Shown piece by piece: positions 34,720-44,865 of a DNA stretch of 64,000 nucleotides. Source of the DNA: Arachis hypogaea (Eukaryota; Streptophyta; Magnoliopsida; Fabales; Fabaceae); assembly GCF_003086295.3 (NCBI RefSeq), contig NC_092048.1:88144626-88208625 (forward strand). The letters are read 5' to 3'. The position numbers and the translations under genes were made by a program. Position 1 is the stretch's first letter. Each line of letters starts with the position of its first letter. Under the pieces are notes generated by a model. The model was not told the origin of the DNA. It worked only from the letters and a program-made list of their open reading frames with translations, and did no database searches.

Positions 34720-35406
34720 TCACAGATGTGCAGAGCTTTGTTGAGACCTCCCAACACCAAACTTAGAGTTTGGATATGGGGGTTTGACACCAAACTTAGA
34801 GTTTGGTTGTGGCCTCCCAATACCAAACTTAGAGTTTGACTGTGGGGGCTTTGTTTGACTCTGCTTTGAGAGAAGCTTTTTCTGCTTCCTCTCCATAGAT
34901 GCAGAGAGAGATCCTTGAGTTATAAACACAAGGTTGTCCTTATTTAATTGAAGGATCAATTCTCCTCTGTCCACATCAATCACAGCTCTTGCTGTGGCTA
35001 GGAAAGGTCTTTCCAGGATGATGGATTCATCCTCTTCCTTCCCAGTATCTAAGACTATGAAATCAGCAGGGATGTAAAGGCCTTCAACCTTTACTAACAC
35101 GTCCTCTACTTGTCCATAAGCCTATTTTCTGGAATTATCTACCATCTCTAATGAGATTTTAGCAGCTTGCACCCCATAGATTCCCAGTTTCTCTATTACA
35201 GAGAGGGGCATGAGGTTTATCCCTGAACCAAGGTCACACAGAGCCTTAAAGATCATGGTGCCTATAGTACAAGGTATTATGAACTTTCCAGGATCCTGTC
35301 TCTTCTGAGGCAATGTCAGTTGATCCAGATCACTTAGTTCATTGATGAACAAGGGAGGTTCATCTTCCCAAGTATTAATGCCAAATAATTTGGCATTTAG
35401 CTTCAT
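34720..35406 (-). pseudogene. Aspartic protease of element C (broken)
   Basis: Two minus-strand frames separated by one stop near 35120. GKFIIPCTIG, then the active-site region DLGSGINLMPLSV (35238-35200), then PADFIVLDTGKEED and ILERPFLATARAVIDV. Athila proteases normally read DLGASINLMP; here the Ala-Ser has become Ser-Gly, and the usual ILGRPF is ILERPF. The ATG at 35406 overlaps the gag stop as ATGA, whereas F runs gag into protease in one frame. The C-terminus carries three NSKFG repeats (34757-34839). Probably inactive. Confidence 0.82.
34757..34839 (-). repeat. Three copies of a CCAAACTCTAAGTTTGG palindrome
   Basis: At 34757-34773, 34790-34806 and 34823-34839, the last with one changed end base. 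On the minus strand each ends AAGTTTGG followed by TGT or TAT, like the element's polypurine tract. They encode the NSKFG peptide repeat. Confidence 0.85.
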
Positions 35407-37049
35407 GATTGTACCAAGGAACTTGGCAGTTTGCTTTCAGTAACATCCTCATTCTCTTCAGAAGAGGAATACTCATCAGAGCTCATGAATGGCATAAGGA
35501 GGTTCAATGGAATCTCTATGGTCTCTAGATGAGCCTCAGAGTCCTTTGGTTCCTCAGAGGGAAGCTCCTTATTGATCACTGGACGTCCCAAGAGGTCTTC
35601 CTCCTTGGGATTCACGTCCTCCTCTCCCTCATTGGGTTCGGCCATTTTGGTTATGTCAATGGCCTTGCACTCTCCTTTTGGATTCTCTTCTGTATTGCTT
35701 GGGAGAGTACTAGGAGGGATTTCAGTGATCCTTTTACTCAGCTGGCTCACTTGTGCTTCCAAATTTCTAATGGAAGACCTTGTTTCATTCATGAAACTTA
35801 TAGTGGCCTTAGATAGATCAGAGACTAAGTTTGCTAAATTAGAAGTATTTTGTTCAGAGTTCTCTGTCTGTTGCTGAGTGGATGATGGAAAAGGCTTGCT
35901 ATTGCTAAACCTGTTTCTTCCACCATTATTAAAGCCTTGTTGAGGCTTTTGTTGATCCTTCCATGAGAGATTTGGATGATTTCTCCATGATAGATTATAG
36001 GTGTTTCCATAAGGTTCGCCCATATAATTTGCCTCTGCTATTGCATGGTTTTTAGGATCATAAGCTTCTTCTTCAGAAGATGCCTCTTGAGTACTGTTGG
36101 ATGCAGCTTGTATTCCATTCAGACTCTGAGAAATCATGTTGACTTGCTGAGTCAATATTTTATTCTGAGCCAATATGGCATTTAGAGTATCAATTTCAAG
36201 AACTCCCTTCTTCATAGGCGTCCCATTACTTACAGGATTCCTCTCAAAAGTGTACATGAACTGGTTATTAGCAACCATGTCAATGAGTTCTTGAGCTTCT
36301 GCAGGCGTTTTCTTTAGGTGAATGGATCCACCTGCAGAAGTATCCAATGACATCTTTGATAACTCAGATAAACCATCATAGAATATATCCAGGATGGTCC
36401 ATTCTGAAAGCATGTCAGAAGGACACTTTTTGGTCAACTGTTTGTATCTTTCCCAAGCTTCATAGAGGGATTCACCATCTTTTTGTTTGAAGGTTTGAAC
36501 ATCCACTCTAAGCTTGCTCAGCTTTTGAGGAGGAAAGAACTTGGCTAAGAAAGCCGTGACCAGCTTATCCCAAGAGTTCAGGCTATCTCTGGGTTGAGAG
36601 TCCAACCAGATTCTAGCTCTGTCTCTTACAGCAAATGGGAAAAGCATGAGCCTGTAGACTTCAGGATCTACTCCATTAGTCTTAACAGTATCACAGATCT
36701 GCAAGAATTCAGTTAAGAACTGAAAAGGATCTTCAGATGGAAGTCCATGAAACTTGTAGTTCTGCTGCATCAGAGAAACTAGCTGAGGTTTCAGCTCAAA
36801 ATTGTTTGCTCCAATGGTAGGAATGGAGATGCTTCTTCCATGTAAATTGGAATTAGGTGCAGTAAAGTCACCAAGCATTCTCATTGCATTATTATTATTT
36901 TCGGCTGCCATCTCCTCTTCTTGTTCGAAAATTTCTAAAAGGTTATCTCTGGATTGTTGTATTTTAGCTTCTCTTAGTTTCCTTTTCAAAGTCCTTTCAG
37001 GTTCTGGATCTGCTTCAACAAGAATATTCTTGTCTTTGCTCCTGCTCAT
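35403..37049 (-). CDS. Gag of element C (Athila type)
   Basis: 548 aa from MSRSKDKN to the stop at 35403; an upstream in-frame extension to 37154 is not supported by the matching start in F (57632). Residues about 85-260 form the retrotransposon gag domain: NNFELKPQLVSLMQ, FLQICDTVKTNGV, RLMLFPFAVRDRARIWLDSQ, FLAKFFPPQKLSKLRVDV, SLYEAWERYKQLTKKCP. Then NQFMYTFERNPV, a low-complexity Asn/Gln-rich part, and LEAQVSQLSKRITEIP. The frame is completely open, in contrast to F, which points to recent activity. Expected to form the virus-like particle core in the cytoplasm. Confidence 0.93.
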   Translation of the reverse strand: MSRSKDKNILVEADPEPERTLKRKLREAKIQQSRDNLLEIFEQEEEMAAENNNNAMRMLGDFTAPNSNLHGRSISIPTIGANNFELKPQLVSLMQQNYKFHGLPSEDPFQFLTEFLQICDTVKTNGVDPEVYRLMLFPFAVRDRARIWLDSQPRDSLNSWDKLVTAFLAKFFPPQKLSKLRVDVQTFKQKDGESLYEAWERYKQLTKKCPSDMLSEWTILDIFYDGLSELSKMSLDTSAGGSIHLKKTPAEAQELIDMVANNQFMYTFERNPVSNGTPMKKGVLEIDTLNAILAQNKILTQQVNMISQSLNGIQAASNSTQEASSEEEAYDPKNHAIAEANYMGEPYGNTYNLSWRNHPNLSWKDQQKPQQGFNNGGRNRFSNSKPFPSSTQQQTENSEQNTSNLANLVSDLSKATISFMNETRSSIRNLEAQVSQLSKRITEIPPSTLPSNTEENPKGECKAIDITKMAEPNEGEEDVNPKEEDLLGRPVINKELPSEEPKDSEAHLETIEIPLNLLMPFMSSDEYSSSEENEDVTESKLPSSLVQS

Positions 37050-37154
37050 ATGAAAAAGAGAGAACAGAAAAATAATAATAATAGGGGTCCTTTTTACCAC
37101 AGTATAGAGGTCCCAGTGTGAGTAGAAGAAAAGAAGAAGAAGAAATTCGAACAT

Positions 37155-38574
37155 AGATGGAAGAGGGGGTTCGAATTTGGGTGAGATGAAGTGTTAGTAG
37201 ATGAATAAATAAATAGAAGGAGATGAGAGAGAGGGAGAATTTTCGAAAATAATTTTTGAAAAAGAGTTAGTGATTTTCGAAAATAGTTTTTGAAAAAGGT
37301 TAGTAAATTTCGAAAATTCAAATAAAAAAATAAAATAATTAGTTTAATTAAAAAGAAATTTTGAAAAAGAGGGAGATATTTTCAAAAATTAGAGAGAGAG
37401 AGAGAGAGAGAGAATTAGTTAGGTGGTTTTGAAAAAGATAAGAAACAAACAAAAAGTTAGTTAGTTAGTTGAAACAAATTTTGAAAATCAATTTTGAAAA
37501 GATAAGAAGATAGGAAGTTAGAAAAGATATTTTGAAATCATATTTTGAAGAAGATAAGATAAGGAAGATATTTTTGAAAAGATATGATAGAAATTAGTTT
37601 TTGAAAAAGATTTGAATTTTAAAATCACAATTAATGACTTGATTCACAAGAAATCATAAGATATGATTCTAGAACTTAAAGTCTGAATCTTTCTTAACAA
37701 GCAAGTAACAAACTTGAAATTTTTGAATCAAAACATTAATTGTTATTGTTATTTTCGAAAATTTAATATAAAAATAAGAAAAAGATTTTTGAAAAAGATT
37801 TTTGGAATTTTCGAAAATAACTAAGAATTTTGAAAAAGATTTGATTTTTGAAAAAGATTTTGAAAAAGATAAGATTTTCAAATTGAAAATTTGATTTAAC
37901 TCATAAGAAACAACTTGATTTTTTTTTTAAATTTTTTGAAAAAGTCAATCCAATTTTCGAATTTGATGAGAGAAAAAGGGAAAGATATTTTTTTGATTTT
38001 TGAATTTTTTATGATGAGAGAGAAAAACATGAAAATTATGCAATGCATGAATTTTTTTAGATCAAAACAATGAATGCATGCAAGAATGCTATGAATGTCA
38101 AGATGAACACCAAGAACATATTTTTGAAAAATTTTTTATGCAAAGAAAACATGCAAGACACCAAACTTAGAATTCTTTAATGCTTAGACACTAAGAATTC
38201 AAGAATGCATATGAAAAACAAGAAAAGACACAAAACATGCAAATGCAAAGATCAAACAAGAAGACTTACCAAGAACAACTTGAAGATCATGAAGAACACT
38301 ATGAATGCATGAATTTTCGAAAAATGCAAGAGGCACATGCAATTTGACACCAAACTTATAACATGACTCAAGACTCAAACAAGAAACACAAAATATTTTT
38401 GATTTTTTATGATTTTATAATTTTTTTTGTATTTTCTTTTAATTAATTTTTTTTTCGAAAACAAGGGAGAAATTTTTGAAAGATTTTTGAAAAATTTTTT
38501 TTGAAAACAAGACAAAAAGAAAATTACCTAATCTGAGCAACAAGATGAACCGTCAGTTGTCCAAACTCGAACAA
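37155..38574 (-). other. AT-rich leader of element C with TTTGAAAAAGAT repeats
   Basis: From the PBS to gag, about 1.4 kb. Plus-strand TTTTGAAAAAGAT-like units recur irregularly (37240-37870); a GA run lies at 37392-37412. Two further ACCAAACTTA motifs lie at 38159 and 38348. No coding. Confidence 0.75.
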
Positions 38575-38592
38575 TCCCCGGCAACAGCGCCA
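38575..38592 (-). other. Primer binding site of element C (tRNA-Asp type)
   Basis: Minus strand TGGCGCTGTTGCCGGGGA, one mismatch to the complement of the plant tRNA-Asp 3' end, 6 nt inside the 5' LTR. Confidence 0.88.
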
Positions 38593-38598
38593 AAAACT

Positions 38599-39662
38599 TG
38601 GTGCGCAAAAATTGTGATTACACTTTGATTATGTAAAATTCATCGCTCTTTCTTTCCTTGGTAATGGCGCCAAAAACATGATGCCAATACCATGGTTCAC
38701 AACTTCGCACAAATAGAGATGCTTTCGTTTCTCTGATTATTCAATCTGATGTAGAACGGAAGTGGTTGTCAGGCACGCGTTCATAGGGAATGATGATGAT
38801 TGTCACGTTCATCACATTCAGGTTGAAGTGCGAATGAATATCTTAGAAGCGAAATAAGATGAATTGAATAGAAAACAGTAGTACTTTGCATTAATCTTTG
38901 AGGAACAGCAGAGCTCCACACCTTAATCTATCGAGTGTAGAAACTCTACCGTTAAAATTAAATAAGTGAAAGGTCCAGGCATGGCCGAATGGCCAGCCCC
39001 TCTGATCTAAGAACCAGGCGTCCAAAGATGACTAATACAATAGTAAAAGGTCCTATTTATAATAAACTAGTCACTAGGGTTTACATAAGTAAGTAATTGA
39101 TGCATAAATCCACTTCCGGGGCCCACTTGGTGTGTGCTTGGGCTGAGCCTTAACTTTCCACGTGCAGAGGCCATTTGTGGAGTTGAACGCCAGGTTTTGA
39201 TCCATTTCTGGCGTTCAACTCTGGTGTTTGATCCATTTCTGGCGCTGAACTCCAGAATTGGGCAGAGAGCTGGCGTTGAACGCCAGTTTACGTTATCTAT
39301 CCTCGAGCAAAGTATGGACTATTATTTATTGCTGGAAAGCCCTGGATGTCTACTTTCCAACACAATTGGAAGCGCGCCATTTTGAGTTCTGTAGCTCCAG
39401 AAAATCCACTTTGAGTGCAGGGAGGTCAGAATCCAACAGCATCAGCAGTCCTTCTTCAACCTCTGAATCTGATTTCTGCTCAAGTCCCTCAATTTCAGCC
39501 AGAAAATACCTGAAATCACAGAAAAACACACAAACTCATAGTAAAGTCCAGAAATGTGAATTTAACATAAAAAAATAATGAAAACGTCCCTAAAAGTAGC
39601 TAGATCCTACTAAAAACATACTAAAAACAATGCCAAAAAGCGTATAAATTATCCGCTCATCA
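38599..39662 (-). repeat. 5' LTR of element C with internal deletions (1064 bp)
   Basis: Same termini as the 3' LTR and nearly identical where aligned, but about 660 bp are missing: the sequence jumps from TTCGCACAA to ATAGAGATGC (near 38710) and from TCTCTGA to TTATTCAATC (near 38740). Confidence 0.93.
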
Positions 39663-40749
39663 TCACGCGTACGCATGGCTCACGCATATGCGTCGCATTG
39701 CAAATTCCTCTTCACGTGTGCGCGTCGCTTGCGAATCTCCTTCTCTCGCGTACGCGTGGGTGACACGTGCGCGTAGCCTTGAGTTCATCAAATCCTCATT
39801 TATTCATGAATTCTCCATTTTTGCATGCTTTTTCTTCATTCCTTCAACCCAATCTTTGCCTTCTAATCCTGAAATCACTTAACAAACATATCAAGGCATC
39901 GAATGGAATTAAAGTAAATTAAATTTATCAATTTTCGGACCTAAAAAGCATGTATTTACTTTTAAGCACAAATTAGGAGAAATTCACAAAACCATGCTAT
40001 TTCATTGAATAAATGTGAGAAAAGTTGTTAAAATCCCCTAAATTCAACACAAGCTAAACCACAAAATTGTGGTTTATCACTTTTCCAGGAATCAATAAGA
40101 ATTCATGTAGAAAACGAGTTATTTTCCAATACACTCATATTCATAAGATGTAGAACTATGTAATATTTGAAATTAAATCAATACATTAATTAAAATAGAA
40201 TGATAATAGTGTTAATCCATGGAAATAAATAGAGCTCCTAACATTAACCAAGGAGGTTTAGTGGCTCATGACTCAGAGAGAAAACTAGGATTTTGAAAAG
40301 CGTAAACTGTAGAATGAAGTCCGTAAGAGAAAAAAACCTCCCGAAGGGCTAAATCTTTTCCCTTTTATATCTATCCTAATTTTGATTAGAAACTAAAATA
40401 AAATAATAAATTCTAGACCTAAAATATTTTGTTTGTAAATAAAAATAAATAAAACAAAAGAAAATACAATAATTAAAAGCCAAATCCAACTAAAGATGCT
40501 CCATTGGTAAAGCTTGATCCGTGTTGCTGGCGCTAGCGCCCAAGGGGGCAGAAAGTCTCCTTTCAATTCTGGCTTGCTGGCACTAAACGCCAGGCTTGGC
40601 GTTTAGCTCCCTAGTGGGTAGAGAGCTTCCTTGCGTTTATGAGTGGTGCGGAATTTATAACCCACAAACTAACTGGCAAGTGCACCGGGTCGTAACAAGT
40701 AGTACCTCAAGTGAATGAGGGTCGATCCCACGAGGATTGATGGAGTAAG

Positions 40750-42462
40750 TGATAAACCCCAATTTTGTGGTTTATCTTGTGCTTAATTTGGGTGGTTATA
40801 TCAACTTTTCTCACATTTATTCAATGAATTAGCATGATTTTGCAATTCTCCCTTGATTTGTGCTTAAATGTGAAAACATGCCTTTTAGGCCCTAAAATTA
40901 GTGATTTTAATTCACTTTAATTCCATTCGATGCTTTGATGTGTTTGTTGAGTGATTTTAGGTTTATAAGGCAAGTATTGGATGGAAGGAATGAAGAAAAA
41001 GCATGCAAAGTGGGAGAACTCATGAAGAAATGAAGGAACCGTAAAGCTGTCAAGCCCGACCTCCTGGCACTCAATTGATCATAACTTTAGCTACAGAGGT
41101 CCAAATGAGGTGGTTTCAGTTGCATTGGAAAGATAACATCTGAGGCTTTGAAATGATATAAAATTTGCTATATTTTGTTTGATGCATAGGGGCGCGCACG
41201 CACCATGTACGTGCATGCGCCGATGGAGCACGTGGGTCCACTTTAGTGAAATCGCCCCCAGCGATTTCTGAAGCATTTTGGGCCCAATCCAACTCATTTC
41301 TGATGCTATTGAACCCAAGGATTGAGGAGAGAATGAACCAAGTAGTCATAGTTTAGTTTTCATCATGTTTTAGGGTAGAATTCTAGAGAGAGAGGCTCTC
41401 TCCTCTCTCTAGATTTTAGGGTAGTTTAGGTTTAATTTTCTTAAATCCAACTTTTAATTCTTGTTTTAATTTAGTTTCTCCTTTTAATTTCTTGTTGCTA
41501 CTACTCTATTCTTCTTAGTTCTCTTGTCAATTTTACTTTTATGTCTCTTTTTATGTTCATGAACCCTTTGTTGGATTTGGATCTTTTCTTTAATAAAATT
41601 TAATGTTTGATGTTCTTTTATTGATGATTTGAGTTGTTGATTTACTTTTCTTGCAATTGGTAGTTGGTAGATTTTATTATTCTTACATGTTTACCATGCT
41701 TTCCCTTTGTACCCACCAAGTGTTTGACAAAATGCTTGGTTGGGCTTTAGAGTAGATTTTGAGCATTCTTGGCTTGGAAAGAGTAATTGGGCAATCTTGA
41801 GTCATGAAAACCCAACTTATGTTGGTGATCTAGAGTTGTTAGCTAATATTGTTTCCATTGACGCTAATCTTTTGCTAATTTAATTAGTAAGTTGATTAAG
41901 ACTTTTGGATTGAGATTAGCTAGTCTTATTAGACTTTCTCTCATGGAAGATAATATGATACCTTCTTCCAATGTTGGAGATGACGTAATAAGATAAATTC
42001 TTGTTATTATTGTGGTATGATTGATTAGTCTTGTTTGACTTTCTCCCTATTTGTTGGAGTTGACTAAATAAGATGAATTAATAATTGCATGACTAGGATA
42101 GAAAGCCTATGATCTCAACACTTTCCATGAATGTCTCTCTTTATTACTTGCTTTCTCTTATTTACTTGCTTGATTTACTCTTCTTGTCATTTAAATTCTT
42201 GCTCCTTTATATTTTATTGCCCTTTTTATCAACCAAAACCCCCCTTGCTCTTCATAGCCAATAATTAGACACTTCATTGCAATTCCTTGTGAGACGACCC
42301 GGAGTCTAAATACTCCGGTTAATTTTTATTTGGGGTTTGTACATGTGACAAAACCATATTTTAATTTGATGCGAGAGTTGTTTGTTGGTTTGGAGCTATG
42401 CTTACAACGAAATTCTTATTTCTACAAGAGAAAATCTAGACCGACAAAAATTCTTGCTATCA
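40750..42462 (+). repeat. 5' LTR of element D
   Basis: 1713 bp; almost identical to 47352-49063, so the insertion is recent. Starts with inverted repeat GATAAACC...GGTTTATC, carries the shared module (41058-41161), and an 11-bp perfect inverted repeat TCTAGAGAGAG/CTCTCTCTAGA at 41382-41413. Confidence 0.94.
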
Positions 42463-42468
42463 AATTAA

Positions 42469-42486
42469 TGGCACCGTAGCCGGGGA
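42469..42486 (+). other. Primer binding site of element D (tRNA-Asp type)
   Basis: TGGCACCGTAGCCGGGGA, two mismatches to the complement of the plant tRNA-Asp 3' end, 6 nt after the LTR. Confidence 0.85.
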
Positions 42487-42616
42487 GTTGCAACGGTGTT
42501 ATATTGTTAGCTATTGTGAATATGTGAATATGTTTGCCTTTTGTTTGTTTGTTAGTTTTTGTTAGCCTTAGGACTTTGTTGCTTATTTTTGTTAGTTTTT
42601 GTTTTTGTTTGCTACT

Positions 42617-44146
42617 ATGAATTCTCATCACTTTGGCTATGAGTTTGGCTCAAATTATGCTGTAGGAAATGGGAACTATAATGACAATATGCATCAAGGA
42701 TGGGACAATCAAAGGTGGGAGGAGCCTCAAGGGATTGATCAACCTTCTTGGCAACAACAACCTCCGGTTTCTTATGGGTATAATTTTAATCCTAATGCAT
42801 ATCAATCTAATGGATGTGGTGACCCTTATTGTGATTGTCAACAACCACCACCACATGCCTATGAACCACCCCCTCAATATGATTTTGAACCACCTTACTC
42901 ACAAGCCCCCTACCACCAAACACATCATTATGACCCTAATTCTTATCCACCATACCAACTACCTTATGAACCATATGAACCACACATGGAACCACCACCA
43001 TTCCAACACAATTACTCTCAAGAACCACCTCAATATACACCATCTCCATATCCTTACCAAGATGAACCACCTTCCAACTACAATGCCTTCCCCTCAAACA
43101 ATGAACCCTCTCTTCCACCACTACCCTCCGATGAAGCCTCCATGTTGGAATTGAGAGATCTTGAATCTCATATCTTAAGGCAACAAGAGGAGGATGAAAA
43201 GAAGTTTAAAGAGCTAGGAGCCAAAATGGTTATCCTAGTGGAAGCCGTTAGCAATATGGCCTCCTCCCGACTAAGCCTAACCAACCAAGGCACTCCCATT
43301 GACGAATGTGGAGAAGCAATTAAGGAGCCTAGTGAGGGAGTGAGTTTAGAGCTTCAAGGTGAAGAAGAGGAGTTGAAGCAAGGAGTGCAACAAGAGGAGG
43401 AAGTTAAGACAATTGAGCCGGAAGAAGTGGTTGAAGCCTTTGAAGAGGTTGACCAAGAGATGGATTCAATCATTGAAGAATTCTTATGTACAATTGAATC
43501 CTCTCCAATTGGGTTTGACATGAAGATCAAAGAAGAAGATGCCCAACCTCCCATGCCCTTGGTGAGCAATGAAGAAGAACTTGAATTGGAAGCAAGCCAC
43601 CAAGAGGAAGAGGTTGAAGTGGAGGAAAGTTGCAAAGAGGTGAAGGTAATCATGGAAGAGCACAAGGAAGTGGAACTTGCAAGATTATTAGGACCATCCC
43701 TTCCTAAGTCTCCATCCAATACAACATTCAAGTGGGTAAAATTCTTATCCCTAAGCTTTAATCTCTCACTTGAATATGGTTTGCTTGAGACGGATGGGCA
43801 ACTTAGAGCTCTTTGTGAAATTAAGAGTAGGAGAGAGTTATGTAATGGTTGGAAACATCACTCTAAGTTCATGATGGTTGCATGCTCAAAGTTGAATGGC
43901 AATGGTTGGTGTAAAACCAAATTACATGGGTCTAGGAGAATATTTGGATGCTTACATGAGAATTCGAATCACTTGCCACCCAATTGGAATTGTGATGATC
44001 AACTTGAAGATGGGTGTAGAAACAAGATTTGGGATCCGGGAATATATGAAGACCAATTTTGGAAGCCCTTAGCTTGTGTGGAACTTCATCAAAGTTTGGT
44101 GCCATTGATCTTGAATTTTGGAGCTTACTTGAAGTCCAAGCATTAG
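42617..44146 (+). CDS. ORF1 of element D, novel Pro/Tyr-rich protein with conserved C-terminal domain
   Basis: 509 aa from MNSHHFGYE; the Met at 42599 is possible but not shared with G. N-terminal 170 residues: QRWEEPQG, QPSWQQQPP and many PPY/PYE repeats. Residues about 185-365 are very acidic with EEVEV and helical-looking stretches. The C-terminal domain begins FKWVKFLSLSF and has LEYGLLETDGQLRALCEIKS, GWCKTKLHGSRRIFGC and IWDPG. The frame stops at TAG 44144, but WKFQDEFKHKPP continues in frame to a TGA at 44183; G reads Trp at the stop position, so D has a fresh nonsense change 12 codons before the end. No gag knuckle or pol motif. Confidence 0.72.
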   Translation: MNSHHFGYEFGSNYAVGNGNYNDNMHQGWDNQRWEEPQGIDQPSWQQQPPVSYGYNFNPNAYQSNGCGDPYCDCQQPPPHAYEPPPQYDFEPPYSQAPYHQTHHYDPNSYPPYQLPYEPYEPHMEPPPFQHNYSQEPPQYTPSPYPYQDEPPSNYNAFPSNNEPSLPPLPSDEASMLELRDLESHILRQQEEDEKKFKELGAKMVILVEAVSNMASSRLSLTNQGTPIDECGEAIKEPSEGVSLELQGEEEELKQGVQQEEEVKTIEPEEVVEAFEEVDQEMDSIIEEFLCTIESSPIGFDMKIKEEDAQPPMPLVSNEEELELEASHQEEEVEVEESCKEVKVIMEEHKEVELARLLGPSLPKSPSNTTFKWVKFLSLSFNLSLEYGLLETDGQLRALCEIKSRRELCNGWKHHSKFMMVACSKLNGNGWCKTKLHGSRRIFGCLHENSNHLPPNWNCDDQLEDGCRNKIWDPGIYEDQFWKPLACVELHQSLVPLILNFGAYLKSKH

Positions 44147-44559
44147 TGGAAGTTTCAAGACGAGTTCAAGCATAAGCCACCATGACAAGGAGCTTCCCAA
44201 ATGTCCAACTTAAGGACTTAAACTAAAAGTGCTAGGTGGGAGACACCCCACCATGGTAAACTCTTTCCATTCTCTTGTAAATATAATCAATGGATGATTG
44301 GAGTTGCCATTGTATGTAGTTTTTGTTATTTTCTATATTCTTATACATATTGCTTTGATTGATTGGTTATTTCTTAGTTTGTTTTGATTAGTTTAGTTGT
44401 TGTTGAATTGCATTTTGCTTGTAGTAAAAGTTTTATTTTTAGTGTATTTGAAAATTTTTCAAAAACCAAAAAGATTTGTTGTTGAACTTTAATTTTGATT
44501 GTTTTAGAATTCTTGTAGATTAGGAGAGTGCCCTGTTTTTACAAAAAAAAAAAAAATAG

Positions 44560-44855
44560 GGCATCGGCGCCCAAGCGAGCAGTGCGCGCGCGCGCCGTTG
44601 TGGTTTCACAACTCCTAGTACTAAAACCCGAGAGTTGTGCCCACTTTATGCCTACTTTGTGCCAGACGATCCGCGCGTAAGCACGCATGGCGCGCGCGCA
44701 CCGATTGTCCCTGCCACATCCGCGCATAAGCACGCATGGCGCGCGCGCGCGGATTGTTTTTGCTGCATCCGCGCCCAAGCACGCATGGCGTGCGCGCGCG
44801 GATTGTACCTGCTGCATCCGTGCCTAAGCACGCATGGCGCATATGCGCGGATTTG
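44560..44855 (+). repeat. Internal CG-rich tandem array (element D)
   Basis: Four units of about 58 bp: CATCCGCGC, AAGCACGCATGG, CGCGCGCGCGCGGATTG, then a short spacer, preceded by GCGCGCGCGCGCC. Related CATGTACGTGCATGCGCC motifs lie in the D LTRs (41190-41225, 47793-47830). Frames through it on both strands are artefacts. Confidence 0.88.
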
Positions 44856-44865
44856 CATCCTGTTT

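Larger units (their letters stand above)
30715..39662 (-). mobile_element. Non-autonomous Athila-type element C (8.9 kb), complete with TSD
   Basis: LTRs 30715-32434 (3') and 38599-39662 (5'), PBS 38575-38592, terminal polypurine tract next to 32434, perfect TSD TCACG (30710-30714, 39663-39667). On the minus strand: AT-rich leader, gag (37049-35403), protease (35406-34720, one stop), a palindrome array (34267-34525), an internal hairpin with polypurine tract (33934-33966), a tRNA-Cys fragment (33781-33830), an ORF2 remnant and a tail. RT, RNase H and integrase are absent, so it must rely on an Athila partner such as the F type. Confidence 0.94.
29606..40079 (-). mobile_element. Solo LTR K, split by element C
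   Basis: Two pieces, 29606-30714 and 39668-40079, form one LTR of about 1.52 kb related to the LTRs of D: minus-strand start TGATAAACCACAATTTTGTGG, end in GACAATAATTCTCACTATCA. CTTTT is duplicated at 29601-29605 and 40080-40084, directly against both LTR termini, and no internal sequence is present. That is a solo LTR from unequal or intra-element recombination. Element C later inserted in it (TSD TCACG). Confidence 0.88.

Noticed and set aside
35529..35877. Plus-strand hydrophobic frames (95 and 101 aa) opposite gag of element C
   Set aside because: Antisense of an intact gag; hydrophobicity comes from the reverse complement of acidic codons.
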